From the IMG/VR virus record IMGVR_UViG_3300027741_001866, positions 1-37,203 of that record: a stretch of 37,203 bases of DNA; one strand, written 5' to 3'. Below the pieces are notes generated by a model. That model saw only the letters and a list, made by a program, of their open reading frames with translations. It did not search any database and was not told the origin of the DNA. Positions within the stretch are counted from its first letter, which is position 1. Each line of letters starts with the position of its first letter. The DNA comes from a virus. Both the position numbers and the translations under genes were made by a program. Shown here in pieces: positions 8,146 through 16,310 of this stretch.

Positions 8146-11100
8146 ATGGCAAACGTAACGCTTAAAGACCCAACCTTATTATCTACTTTTTATATGGCCC
8201 ATGAAGATTTTAAACCAGACACTTATCCTGACTATAACAGTAAAAAACAATTCACTGGCTATGCAATAGGTTACGGCAACCATTACAATGCAGATGGCAG
8301 TCCAGTTACTGCTAACCAAACTATAACACGAGCAGATGCAGTAACTTTAGCAAATCAGCAACTGCCAGGTTATGTTAATCAAGCAGCAGGTCTTATTGGT
8401 GTAGATAATTTTAACAATTTAAATGCATCACAGCAAGCAGCACTTGCAGATATAACTGCAAACTATGGCGTTGGGCGAGTTCCACGTGCTACTATTGAGG
8501 CTTTTAAAAGTGGCAATCAAGATCAAATTGATGCTGCAGTTTTAGGGCAAAATAATAACTGTCCACGTGATGTTGACCGTGTAAACACAATGCACGGACA
8601 AGACCCTGCCAATGTTACCAGAGGCGGAGCAAGTAAAGAAATACCTGCTAATGCAAAAGGTGGTGCAGCAGGCAGTGGCAGCGGTTGCGCTGGTGCAGGT
8701 CTTGGTATACTAGGAGCAATTGCTGGTGCAGGTTTGCTTGGTGGATTAGGCGCAGGTCTAAATGGAATACTTAGTGGGGCAATGGGTGCTCTTGGTCTAA
8801 GCGGTATAACTGGTGCTATGGGTGGTGCATTTGGTGCAATCAGTAATGTATTAGGCGGCGGACTTAGTGGTATTCTAGGTCAAGTTGCTGGTCCACTAAA
8901 TCAACTTACTGGTGGAGTAATGCAGTCGTTAAGTTCAATTGGCAGTGGGATATTGCCAAGTTTAACTGGCGTGTTACCTAGCGGTATTACTAACATTGTT
9001 AATGGCGCACTTGGTGGTGCAGTTGGCAGTATCATGGGTCCACTTAATGGTATCCTACAAAATCCAGCTAATCTTCCAAATGCTATACAACAATTTGCGT
9101 ATAATGGCGGTCTTAATGGCATGATCAACCGTGTTGCTAATAACATGGTTGGTGGTGCTGCTTTTGGTGGTGCCAATGCATTTGTTCAACAGATTGGATT
9201 AGCAAGTGCTTTTAGCGGCATATCAAATAGTGTCGTTGGTGCTTCTGCCGAAGCCGCAGCACTACGATTTGGTGCTAACGTACCAGGCGGCATCGGTGCT
9301 AATTTTCTTAATAATAACGGCGTAGTAAGTTTTGGTATGAGTGCACTTACAAGCAATATACCAGCAGCAGCAAGTAATTTGCAAAACCTTGGAACATTTT
9401 CTACACAGAATATGTTAAGACTACAGCAACCGGCAAATGTTGCTCATCAAATTATTGGTGCAGGATTAGGAAATACAACTGGATTAACACAGCAATTAGT
9501 TCGCAATAATATACCTCTTGCTGGCATTGATAATCCACTATACGATGCGCCTGTTCAAAAAATATTAAACAATATAAGTGATCCAACTGCAATTGGCGCA
9601 GTGAGCAGTAAGTTTAATTTAGGCACAAGAATTTCTCATCTTGGGCAATTAACTGATATGAGTGTTATGACTCCTGACTTGTATGCTACGAGTCCAAGCA
9701 AGAATTTTAAAGATTTAGGACAGCATTTCTTAAGTTTAGGAATTACTGATGCTAAGAACTTTGATCAAATTGGAACAGCATTAAGTAAAACAGATGCTGG
9801 TCTTGACTTAAATCACTTGAGTCAAATGAAGACTCCTATGTATCAACCTGCAGCAGATACACTTAACAAAACATTTGGTTATGGTGGTGGCAGCATTGGT
9901 GAATTGACCATGGCTGATTTTCTTGGAACTCCTGCTGGTTATGTCCATAATGATACACTTCCTGTAATAACAAATGCAAACAATGTTATAATGGGAACTA
10001 GTGATGGTCAAATTTTAAATGGTTTAATTATTCAGTTACAAACATTGCTCACAGGTGGATATCATGTGCCTGGCAGTTCTGCAAGTGGCGATCAGCCAGC
10101 ATCAGCCGATAGCATTAATATAAATGGCACAATATATTATACACTGGACGATGCGGTCATTGCTATGATTGCTGCAATCGAAGCACGATTAACTATTATT
10201 AAAAATAGCAGCGATCCAACTGTTAAAGCAGCCCTACAAGCAAGCGAAGCAGCACATGCTGCAAGTTGTGCACAAATATTAAAAGAAAACCATCATGTTA
10301 CTACATTTGGCATGGATATCTTTGCACCAGTTCAGAACAATCCAGTTCAGGCATATGTATTTGCAGATGGTCTTCAATATTATGGTCAACAAACTGGCTA
10401 TGGTCAAATTGGTGACTATATGGAACGAGTTGCACAAGATAATATCTATGGCGATGCGATTAAGGGAGCAATGCGCCAGGGTCGTAACGCTGCTGCTCTT
10501 GAATCACTTGGCGTTAATGTAGAACGATTTAAATTGCCGCATAGTCAATACTATCGTGATCCTGCAGCATTTTATCTTGCTGCATATAGTGGTGATTTGC
10601 CGCCTGTTCCTGTTAATTTGGTTGATCAAATAATTCCACAAACTCCACAAGATATCTATGTTGATGCACGTAACGCAATGCTCATTGACAATGGCTATGA
10701 TCCAAGCACTATGTTGCCAGCACAAGCAGATGAAACATATTATGACCTACAGTGGAATAATATAAGCACCAATGTTCGTGAAAGCATTGGATTATCTGTA
10801 CTACAACAAGCAGTCGATAGCAATATTATGGTAGTTGGTCCCAATGTTTATATTATTGGGTTAGACCGTAGACAAAATAAATTTGCAACCATCAACCAAC
10901 ATGGTTTAGCAATAGAAAATAGTGAAATATTTGTTGCTACTATGTTAAGCATAGCAAACAAAGTTCTATATGGTGACATTGGTACAACCAAGTATAATAC
11001 GCCATTCTTCACTGACCAAATGGTATATGGCATGTTAGAAATGCTTAGTCAGGTTACGCCTGTTAATATTGATGCACTTGCATCTACATTAATTGGAAAT

Positions 11101-11247
11101 GCCGTATTAACTGGTTTTATGACTAAACTTCGTGTTATATTCCAACAACTTCTGCAACAAGGCAATACAGGAATGGATCGTAACATTGTTGCTCCTTGGG
11201 GCGGCAGTGGACCAGATGGTCAAATGAATACGCTACCACGAAAATAA
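8146..11247 (+). CDS. Large baseplate hub protein with N-terminal GH24-type lysozyme domain
   Basis: 1033 residues. Residues about 10-150 are a phage lysozyme (GH24) domain: Glu20 (MAHEDF), Asp29 (TYPDYN) and the AIGYGNH motif. This matches the E-x8-D arrangement of T4 lysozyme, but Ala40 replaces the third residue (Thr26 in T4). Residues about 170-330 are an extreme Gly/Ala/Leu-rich stretch without charges, which could form a hydrophobic helical or membrane-interacting segment. The remaining 700 residues are unassigned. Together with the PAAR and structural genes upstream, the probable job is local peptidoglycan cutting during tail penetration, like T4 gp5. A tape-measure or internal virion protein is a less likely alternative. 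Confidence 0.8.
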   Translation: MANVTLKDPTLLSTFYMAHEDFKPDTYPDYNSKKQFTGYAIGYGNHYNADGSPVTANQTITRADAVTLANQQLPGYVNQAAGLIGVDNFNNLNASQQAALADITANYGVGRVPRATIEAFKSGNQDQIDAAVLGQNNNCPRDVDRVNTMHGQDPANVTRGGASKEIPANAKGGAAGSGSGCAGAGLGILGAIAGAGLLGGLGAGLNGILSGAMGALGLSGITGAMGGAFGAISNVLGGGLSGILGQVAGPLNQLTGGVMQSLSSIGSGILPSLTGVLPSGITNIVNGALGGAVGSIMGPLNGILQNPANLPNAIQQFAYNGGLNGMINRVANNMVGGAAFGGANAFVQQIGLASAFSGISNSVVGASAEAAALRFGANVPGGIGANFLNNNGVVSFGMSALTSNIPAAASNLQNLGTFSTQNMLRLQQPANVAHQIIGAGLGNTTGLTQQLVRNNIPLAGIDNPLYDAPVQKILNNISDPTAIGAVSSKFNLGTRISHLGQLTDMSVMTPDLYATSPSKNFKDLGQHFLSLGITDAKNFDQIGTALSKTDAGLDLNHLSQMKTPMYQPAADTLNKTFGYGGGSIGELTMADFLGTPAGYVHNDTLPVITNANNVIMGTSDGQILNGLIIQLQTLLTGGYHVPGSSASGDQPASADSININGTIYYTLDDAVIAMIAAIEARLTIIKNSSDPTVKAALQASEAAHAASCAQILKENHHVTTFGMDIFAPVQNNPVQAYVFADGLQYYGQQTGYGQIGDYMERVAQDNIYGDAIKGAMRQGRNAAALESLGVNVERFKLPHSQYYRDPAAFYLAAYSGDLPPVPVNLVDQIIPQTPQDIYVDARNAMLIDNGYDPSTMLPAQADETYYDLQWNNISTNVRESIGLSVLQQAVDSNIMVVGPNVYIIGLDRRQNKFATINQHGLAIENSEIFVATMLSIANKVLYGDIGTTKYNTPFFTDQMVYGMLEMLSQVTPVNIDALASTLIGNAVLTGFMTKLRVIFQQLLQQGNTGMDRNIVAPWGGSGPDGQMNTLPRK

Positions 11248-11250
11248 CGT

Positions 11251-11281
11251 TTGACAAGTTATAACTTTAGGGCTATAAATA
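11251..11281 (+). promoter_or_regulatory. Promoter, sigma70-like plus T4-late-like box
   Basis: TTGACA (11251-11256), 17-base spacer, TATAAA (11274-11279). The -10 region is also TATAAATA (11274-11281), the T4 late promoter octamer. The predicted start is about 11286-11287, only 2-3 bases before the ATG at 11289. Confidence 0.75.
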
Positions 11282-11288
11282 ATATACC

Positions 11289-12128
11289 ATGAAGATTAAC
11301 GAGATTGTAGAAAATATAACCGAAATGAGTATTAATACGGGCGGTTTAGAATATGAAAGTGCTGTTGTAAAATCAGTGCAACAGGCAATTCCACATTTTG
11401 CAGATCGTGTTAAGTTTACAAATCTAAATTTTGCCACTGCGGGTTATAGCAGTGTAGGTATTGATCTTGAATTACAAGTAAATGGCGCACCATTTAATAT
11501 TGAGATTAAAAAAAATAAAGATGCGCAAATGGGCGGCACAAGTATTCGTTATAATCCTTCAACCGATTTGGCTGAGATAGTAAACAGCGATACCATTGAT
11601 GATGAAGCGCAACCATACTTCTTAAATGCGGTTCAATCAAAGAAGCAAGCCATCATTAACTATATCGAATTTGTTCAAAAGCAAGAACCCGTGGAAATGC
11701 ACAGTAGAATCGATAGTTTTCCAATTGGTACAATTACAAGCAAAGCATGGAATAATGCTAAAAGTGCTGGTTTACTCGCAGCACTTGGTGAAAAAGTTAG
11801 TTTTAATGATACATCAATTATCACCAAAGCATACAATTTGAAAAAAGTATATTATATTCAGATCGGTGGTGCTGGTCTATTCTACCTTAATGATAACATA
11901 TACGATCTGCCCGTGCCAAAATTCGAAGGTCACATTCAGATTGAGTTTAGACTTGGACGAAATGGTGGTGTGGTGAAAAAGATTGGCAATGAAACCATCA
12001 AGATATTAAATGCTGGCTATCGTTGCCAGGGTCGTCTTAAAACGAACATCAAGAGCAGTTTGAGCCTTGATAATCCTGCAGAAGCATTTCAAATCCTAGC
12101 CTATATTGACGACCAAACTAAATCGTGA
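11289..12128 (+). CDS. PD-(D/E)XK nuclease-like protein
   Basis: 279 residues. The segment GIDLELQ followed about 10 residues later by FNIEIKKN has the Asp...Glu-x-Lys spacing of the PD-(D/E)XK nuclease superfamily. An upstream helix LEYESAVVKSVQQA carries a Glu that could complete the site. The C-terminal half has beta-rich segments and a basic GYRCQGRLK patch. The promoter lies so close that the message would be almost leaderless; no Shine-Dalgarno is visible. It overlaps the next small gene by 4 bases (GTGA). A role in host DNA breakdown, recombination or DNA processing is possible; the function is inferred only from the motif. Confidence 0.7.
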   Translation: MKINEIVENITEMSINTGGLEYESAVVKSVQQAIPHFADRVKFTNLNFATAGYSSVGIDLELQVNGAPFNIEIKKNKDAQMGGTSIRYNPSTDLAEIVNSDTIDDEAQPYFLNAVQSKKQAIINYIEFVQKQEPVEMHSRIDSFPIGTITSKAWNNAKSAGLLAALGEKVSFNDTSIITKAYNLKKVYYIQIGGAGLFYLNDNIYDLPVPKFEGHIQIEFRLGRNGGVVKKIGNETIKILNAGYRCQGRLKTNIKSSLSLDNPAEAFQILAYIDDQTKS

Positions 12129-12280
12129 AAGCCAACGTAGAAAAAATATGGCATTTTACCTGTGAGTTCTGTAAAATGTGGTTTAGTATCGCCGTAATGG
12201 ACGATTGGAAACCCAAAAAACTATATTGCCCACATTGTGGCAAGCAACAACAAATAACCCTTGACATAAACCCTGAATGA
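12125..12280 (+). CDS. 51-residue zinc-ribbon protein
   Basis: A short gene starting with GTG at 12125, overlapping the stop of the previous gene (GTGA), and ending at TGA 12278-12280. It has two CxxC knuckles: Cys13/Cys16 (FTCEFCKMWF) and Cys35/Cys38 (LYCPHCGK), 18 residues apart, the layout of a small zinc ribbon. There is no other domain. Translational coupling to the nuclease-like gene suggests a joint function such as nucleic acid binding. The promoter of the downstream tmRNA (-35 at 12261) lies inside its last codons. Confidence 0.75.
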   Translation: MKANVEKIWHFTCEFCKMWFSIAVMDDWKPKKLYCPHCGKQQQITLDINPE

Positions 12281-12291
12281 TGCTATAAATA
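12261..12291 (+). promoter_or_regulatory. Promoter of the tmRNA gene
   Basis: TTGACA (12261-12266), 17-base spacer, TATAAATA (12284-12291), giving a predicted start near 12297. Both the sigma70-type hexamers and the T4-late octamer fit, so the tmRNA could be made early and late. Confidence 0.8.
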
Positions 12292-12304
12292 ATATACTAA
12301 TATT

Positions 12305-12600
12305 GTTGAGGCGAAACAGAATAAACATGCTGGACGAGGGTGCAATTCCCTCATGCTCCACCATAGATACACTACCCAGACGTGGGGTATGATACATAGA
12401 TTAGTTAACTCTAATGCTATTATGGTTTGAGTCCATATCGGTGTATCTTTGATGGGGCATAATTAGGATCGACAGGTGTAGTAAAGGTTTTGAGTAGATG
12501 TTAGTAAACGTAATAAATGCTAACGATAATGCATTAATTGAAATGGCTCTAGCAGCTTAATTTCTTGGGTATGGGTTCCACCTCGAAACAGAACGGGCCT
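12305..12600 (+). ncRNA. ssrA: Circularly permuted two-piece tmRNA
   Basis: The acceptor piece comes first: T arm GAGGG/CCCTC (12336-12340, 12348-12352) around a 7-base loop, then ATGCTCC (12353-12359) and ACCA (to 12363). After about 90 bases of spacer the coding piece begins with GGGGCAT (12454-12460). This pairs over all 7 positions with ATGCTCC (one G-U) and continues with the tmRNA-type D-loop sequence AGGATCGACAGG. The tag frame is at 12519-12560 and encodes ANDNALIEMALAA followed by TAA. It starts with the alphaproteobacterial-type AND and ends in LAA, the ClpXP degradation signal. The spacer would be removed to give two RNAs held by base pairing (CCTC 12581-12584 with GAGG 12308-12311 may contribute). 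It rescues stalled ribosomes and tags truncated proteins. Outer ends are approximate. Confidence 0.93.
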
Positions 12601-12618
12601 ACTTTTTTATTGAGGGCG

Positions 12619-13089
12619 ATGAAAAAAATTTTAATCTCTTTGGCGCTGCTCTTAACAGTGAGTTATCCTGTTTTAGCCAAAGACCCCAAACCCCAAAAAC
12701 CTATTGTTACGGAATCTCCTAGCGAGTGTGTTGCCCAAGCCATCTATAATGAGGCTCGTGGTGAAGACTATGAAGGGCAGGTTGCAATTGCCTGGGTAGT
12801 TCGCAATAGATTACAAAGTGGAAAATTTCCTAATTCACCGTGTAAAATTGTTTATGAAAAACATGGTATGGATTGCCAGTTTACCTTTATCTGCTTTCCA
12901 TTCAAGCCAATAGATAAAGTAGATGACCGCAATGATTTTTATAGCATTGCAATGATGGTGTTGTATTCAACCTATATGGTTGATCCAACCGGCGGTGCTC
13001 TATACTTTAATAACAAACCGTTTAAGAACAAACAATTCAAGTTTATTAAAAAGATAGGACACCACTGGTTTTATACAGATAAAGATTAG
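12619..13089 (+). CDS. Secreted SleB-type cell wall hydrolase (putative endolysin)
   Basis: 156 residues from the ATG at 12619. This start was chosen because GAGG precedes it and a clean signal peptide follows (MKKILISLALLLTVSYPVLA, then Lys-Asp); an in-frame ATG at 12565 would lie inside the tmRNA. The mature part is a Hydrolase_2/SleB domain: YNEARGEDYEGQVAIAWV with the likely catalytic Glu45, VVRNRL, and GGALYFNN near the C-terminus. The family cleaves peptidoglycan as a lytic transglycosylase or amidase. The export signal means it could reach the periplasm without a classical holin. It converges with the lipase gene, overlapping its end by 4 bases. A role in host lysis is the simplest reading. 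Confidence 0.87.
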   Translation: MKKILISLALLLTVSYPVLAKDPKPQKPIVTESPSECVAQAIYNEARGEDYEGQVAIAWVVRNRLQSGKFPNSPCKIVYEKHGMDCQFTFICFPFKPIDKVDDRNDFYSIAMMVLYSTYMVDPTGGALYFNNKPFKNKQFKFIKKIGHHWFYTDKD

Positions 13090-13844
13090 TTGATACTTTG
13101 ACCAGTATCACGAATATTGGTCAATTTTTCAATATAAAGACCCATATTATGGTCATATAGTCCATCAAACAACTGACCTTTCTTCCAACAACGCCAGTGC
13201 GCTCTCATGCTATCCTTAAAGCGTTGATAACGACTTAGTGGACGAATATTGCCATAGAAGTTGATATAGCAAAGATTTCCATGATGCTTGAATAGCAATG
13301 CTGCTGGCGGCACATGCGTAACCATGTCATTGCAGTTTACAAAACGATAGTGTTCAGTTTTAACATCGGCAACATAATCAGCATTGCCAAGTCGTGGTTG
13401 TCCAAAGGTCATAAGTTTTGTTGGTGGATAACCAGCAAATTCTAGTTCTTGGGTGATATAAAGTGCCATTGCTGCACCAAGACTGTGACCAGTAACATAT
13501 ATATCTTTCCCCTTATTCTTCTTTGCCCAATCTAATACTGCATCAATAATTTTACGTGCTTCACGACGAAAACCTTCGTGAACCCATCCCTTACCATGAC
13601 GTTTTGGAATAGTATCAAGGTCGGCAAGTAGATCATTTGGTTGTGTAGGTTGTGTTCCACGACAAGCAACAATAACTTCGCTATCACTTGCTGCTACGTG
13701 TCCCTGTGCACCTTCATTATCTAGGAACTTATATTTCTTAAATCCAAGATCAGCATAAATTTGCTTATTGTCATCTTGGTATGCAGAACTGGCAAGGTTT
13801 GCCATAATAACTGCTAATTCGGGTAGGCTTTGGTCTTTTAACAT
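13086..13844 (-). CDS. Class 3 (Rhizomucor-type) lipase
   Basis: 252 residues on the minus strand. The alpha/beta-hydrolase nucleophile elbow VTGHSLGAA places Ser121. Asp173 (NCNDMVTHVPP) and His232 (LYDHNMGLYIE) complete the class 3 lipase triad, and the CRGT element near residue 61 supports the oxyanion region. No signal peptide is visible, so it would act in the cytoplasm or be released at lysis. The start has AAGGGAGATAATC upstream, and a TATTAT-like -10 lies in the intergenic region. It is one of only two minus-strand genes in the window and is convergent with the wall hydrolase. The pairing suggests joint action on the envelope, which is inference. Confidence 0.9.
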   Translation of the reverse strand: MLKDQSLPELAVIMANLASSAYQDDNKQIYADLGFKKYKFLDNEGAQGHVAASDSEVIVACRGTQPTQPNDLLADLDTIPKRHGKGWVHEGFRREARKIIDAVLDWAKKNKGKDIYVTGHSLGAAMALYITQELEFAGYPPTKLMTFGQPRLGNADYVADVKTEHYRFVNCNDMVTHVPPAALLFKHHGNLCYINFYGNIRPLSRYQRFKDSMRAHWRCWKKGQLFDGLYDHNMGLYIEKLTNIRDTGQSIN

Positions 13845-13936
13845 AGTTGATTATCTCCCTTATAATAATATTTATTGGAATAGAAATGTCATAAATGTTG
13901 GGCTAAATATCTCTGTATTCAATTACAACGTAGTTT

Positions 13937-13980
13937 TTCAACGATTCAATTATATTCCGTAATATCGACGAATATAAATC
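13937..13980 (+). promoter_or_regulatory. Promoters upstream of the outer-membrane protein gene
   Basis: TTCAAC (13937-13942), 17-base spacer, TAATAT (13960-13965). A second, late-like box TATAAATC is at 13973-13980, which would start the RNA near 13986, just ahead of the AAGGG ribosome site. A further GCTAAATA is at 13902-13909. Confidence 0.55.
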
Positions 13981-13996
13981 AAATCAAGGGAAAATT

Positions 13997-16261
13997 ATGT
14001 TTAAAAAAATTATTACAGCCATCACTGTGATGGCAGGTTTTGTTGCGACGCCAAACGCACACGCAGCCGATATCTATAATAGTGTAGCAACTGCTTATGT
14101 AACAACAACAATTAGTCAGACAGTTGTGTTTGATAGCACCATGCAAAATGGCGGAACTTTTGAATTTAGCGTCCTAGCACACAATGGTGGCGGACGCACA
14201 GGACAAAGCGATACTGCTAACGTAAAGATTCAATTTTATAATTCTTCAAATACATTAATAAACACTGTCAATACAAGTTACTCAAATAACTTACCACAGC
14301 CAAGTCAAAGTGGAACAGCAAATAGTCAAGGTGTGATGTTAAGTGGCAACCCACAAGCCGATCCTGCTGTGCCTTGGACTACCTTATCTATATCATCAAC
14401 AAACTGCGGTGGCAGTTGTGCTACTGTAGCATACGCAAAAGTATCTATGTATGGTGTTGACGGAAGTTATTGGGCTGGTGATTACGGTCCTTGGTATCGT
14501 GCTCCAACTCTTACATTAAATGGCGGAACCAACTTACTTTACAATCCAGAGTTTGGTCCTTACAATGGCACAAACGCACAGGGATGGACATTAAGTCCTG
14601 CGCTTGGTGCTTGTCAAGGTGCTTGGGGTGGCAGCAATGCTTGTATTGTTGATAATACTGGTACACCAGGACGCAATACAACAGGTCTTGTAGCCAACCA
14701 AAATGGTGGTGGTCCAAGCGCAACTGGTGGAACAACCAGTGGAGCAGCCGGTGGTTATAATTCTACCATGAGTGTGTCTAATCCAAGTGGCGGTGGTGCT
14801 CCTTCTACACCTACTGTTGTAAGTTCAGCAACAGGTACACCAAGTGTGACTACATCCAATTCAATTGGAACGCCTACTACTACAACTGTAACAAATACAA
14901 GCACAGTTACATCTACTGATGCCAACGGTAATCAGGTTGTCACAACATACTATACAGTTACAACTACTGTAACAACACCTACTACAACTACAACTACCAC
15001 AACACCTGTTACTGTAAACACATACAGTGATGGCTCAACCCAAACTGTAAATGGAACACCTGTAACAACAACTACAACCACCAATACAGATGTTGTTTCT
15101 ACAACTCAACCAGCACTACAAAGTGTTGCAACTACTGTTAATGTTCCAACTACAAGTACATCCAGTGGAACAGCAGTAACAACTACTGCAACTACTAATC
15201 TGCCTTCTTCTTCTGTTGATCTTATTTCATTCAGCAAGACCAAAGGTGGAGATACAGTTACTGTAAACAAAAATACAACTACAATTACTGATAATCCATA
15301 TACTGTAACAACTACGGTTACGACACCACTAACAACAACTACTACTGTTACACCTACGACTACTACTGTAGATGCTAATGGCAATGTTATTGGCGTGACA
15401 TATGGAACACCTACATCAACTGATAATACTGTATATCAAGTTGTATCATCTGACCAAACATTTGATTCTTATACTTCTACATCTGTAAACAAAAAGAAAG
15501 ATGTTAATGTTGGCGGCACACAAGCACTGTTTAATTATAATATAGTTAATCCATTTATTATTGATCCACTTACTACAAAAGATGGTAGTTGGGCTAATGC
15601 AAGTGGTTCTATAAGTGGCAATATTGGTGCAAGTGGAATAAACTTTGGCTATCAAAAGACAGTTGACGATATCACGACAGGTGTTGCTGGTCAGGCTGGT
15701 CAATTAGTCAACAGTGCGCTAAACTCAACTATGAGCGGAACCAACTATAGTGCGACTGCTTATGTGTTTAAGAAAATGGAACCACTATGGATTAAAGGTT
15801 CTCTTGGCTTAAATATTGTTGATGTTACTACCAAGAATAGCATTTCTGATTTTGGTTTAAGTTATGTTCAAACATCAGAACAACGCATATCATATGGTGA
15901 TCTAACCTTATATTCAGCAACTGCTTATGCTGGTTGGAGACCATTGATTGGTGCTACTATTGTTAATAGTGAAATTGGTTCTATTGTAGAAAGTGGCACA
16001 AGCCTACTTTCAAACGGTCTTACTAATTCAAAGAGCACACATGTTATGCCATATGTTGGAACTCGCTATGAAGTTGATGAAGATATATCTTTTGAAGGCA
16101 GAGTAACCAATACTGACCAATATGGTGTTGTTGTTGGCGTTCGTTCTACTATCAAGAAGAAAGTATTTGACAATACAAGTATTTTCTTGCGTGGTGGATA
16201 TGATCATGGTAACAATTATAACAATGCCACTGTTATGGTTGGTTTAACTATTGATTTTTAA
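13997..16261 (+). CDS. Secreted Thr-rich protein with C-terminal outer-membrane beta-barrel (autotransporter/adhesin-like)
   Basis: 754 residues. The N-terminal signal peptide ends in NAHA-ADIYN (about residue 23). Residues about 25-230 are beta-rich with two Cys pairs. Residues about 275-490 are extremely Thr/Val/Asn-rich, with runs such as TTTTTTTTPV, like a low-complexity passenger stalk. The last 200 residues alternate hydrophobic and polar residues in strand-length blocks (GDLTLYSATAYAGWRPLIG; IFLRGGYDHGNNY) and end in Phe (VGLTIDF), the C-terminal signature recognised by the BAM outer-membrane insertion machinery. By architecture it is an autotransporter-like surface protein made by the infected cell rather than a virion part. 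No close family is recognised. Confidence 0.72.
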   Translation: MFKKIITAITVMAGFVATPNAHAADIYNSVATAYVTTTISQTVVFDSTMQNGGTFEFSVLAHNGGGRTGQSDTANVKIQFYNSSNTLINTVNTSYSNNLPQPSQSGTANSQGVMLSGNPQADPAVPWTTLSISSTNCGGSCATVAYAKVSMYGVDGSYWAGDYGPWYRAPTLTLNGGTNLLYNPEFGPYNGTNAQGWTLSPALGACQGAWGGSNACIVDNTGTPGRNTTGLVANQNGGGPSATGGTTSGAAGGYNSTMSVSNPSGGGAPSTPTVVSSATGTPSVTTSNSIGTPTTTTVTNTSTVTSTDANGNQVVTTYYTVTTTVTTPTTTTTTTTPVTVNTYSDGSTQTVNGTPVTTTTTTNTDVVSTTQPALQSVATTVNVPTTSTSSGTAVTTTATTNLPSSSVDLISFSKTKGGDTVTVNKNTTTITDNPYTVTTTVTTPLTTTTTVTPTTTTVDANGNVIGVTYGTPTSTDNTVYQVVSSDQTFDSYTSTSVNKKKDVNVGGTQALFNYNIVNPFIIDPLTTKDGSWANASGSISGNIGASGINFGYQKTVDDITTGVAGQAGQLVNSALNSTMSGTNYSATAYVFKKMEPLWIKGSLGLNIVDVTTKNSISDFGLSYVQTSEQRISYGDLTLYSATAYAGWRPLIGATIVNSEIGSIVESGTSLLSNGLTNSKSTHVMPYVGTRYEVDEDISFEGRVTNTDQYGVVVGVRSTIKKKVFDNTSIFLRGGYDHGNNYNNATVMVGLTIDF

Positions 16262-16309
16262 TTGACTTCGCATACGCTCCATGATAGATTAAATATTCAT
16301 GGAGCGTAT
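16262..16309 (+). promoter_or_regulatory. Promoter inside a 13-bp inverted repeat that covers the ribosome binding site
   Basis: Perfect arms ATACGCTCCATGA (16272-16284) and TCATGGAGCGTAT (16297-16309) with a 12-base loop. The loop holds ATTAAATA (16288-16295), close to the T4-late octamer, and TAGATT (16285-16290) 17 bases after TTGACT (16262-16267). The 3' arm contains GGAG, the only Shine-Dalgarno for the ATG at 16311. Read-through RNA would hide it; RNA started at about 16297-16301 would not. Confidence 0.7.
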
Positions 16310-16310
16310 T

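Noticed and set aside
12565-12618. An upstream in-frame start for the SleB-type hydrolase
   Set aside because: It lies inside the tmRNA coding piece and would bury the signal peptide; the ATG at 12619 has GAGG and a clean signal sequence.
14511-15703. Long antisense frames across the Thr-rich outer-membrane gene
   Set aside because: They are low-complexity mirror images of the ACA/ACT-rich repeat and have no ribosome sites.
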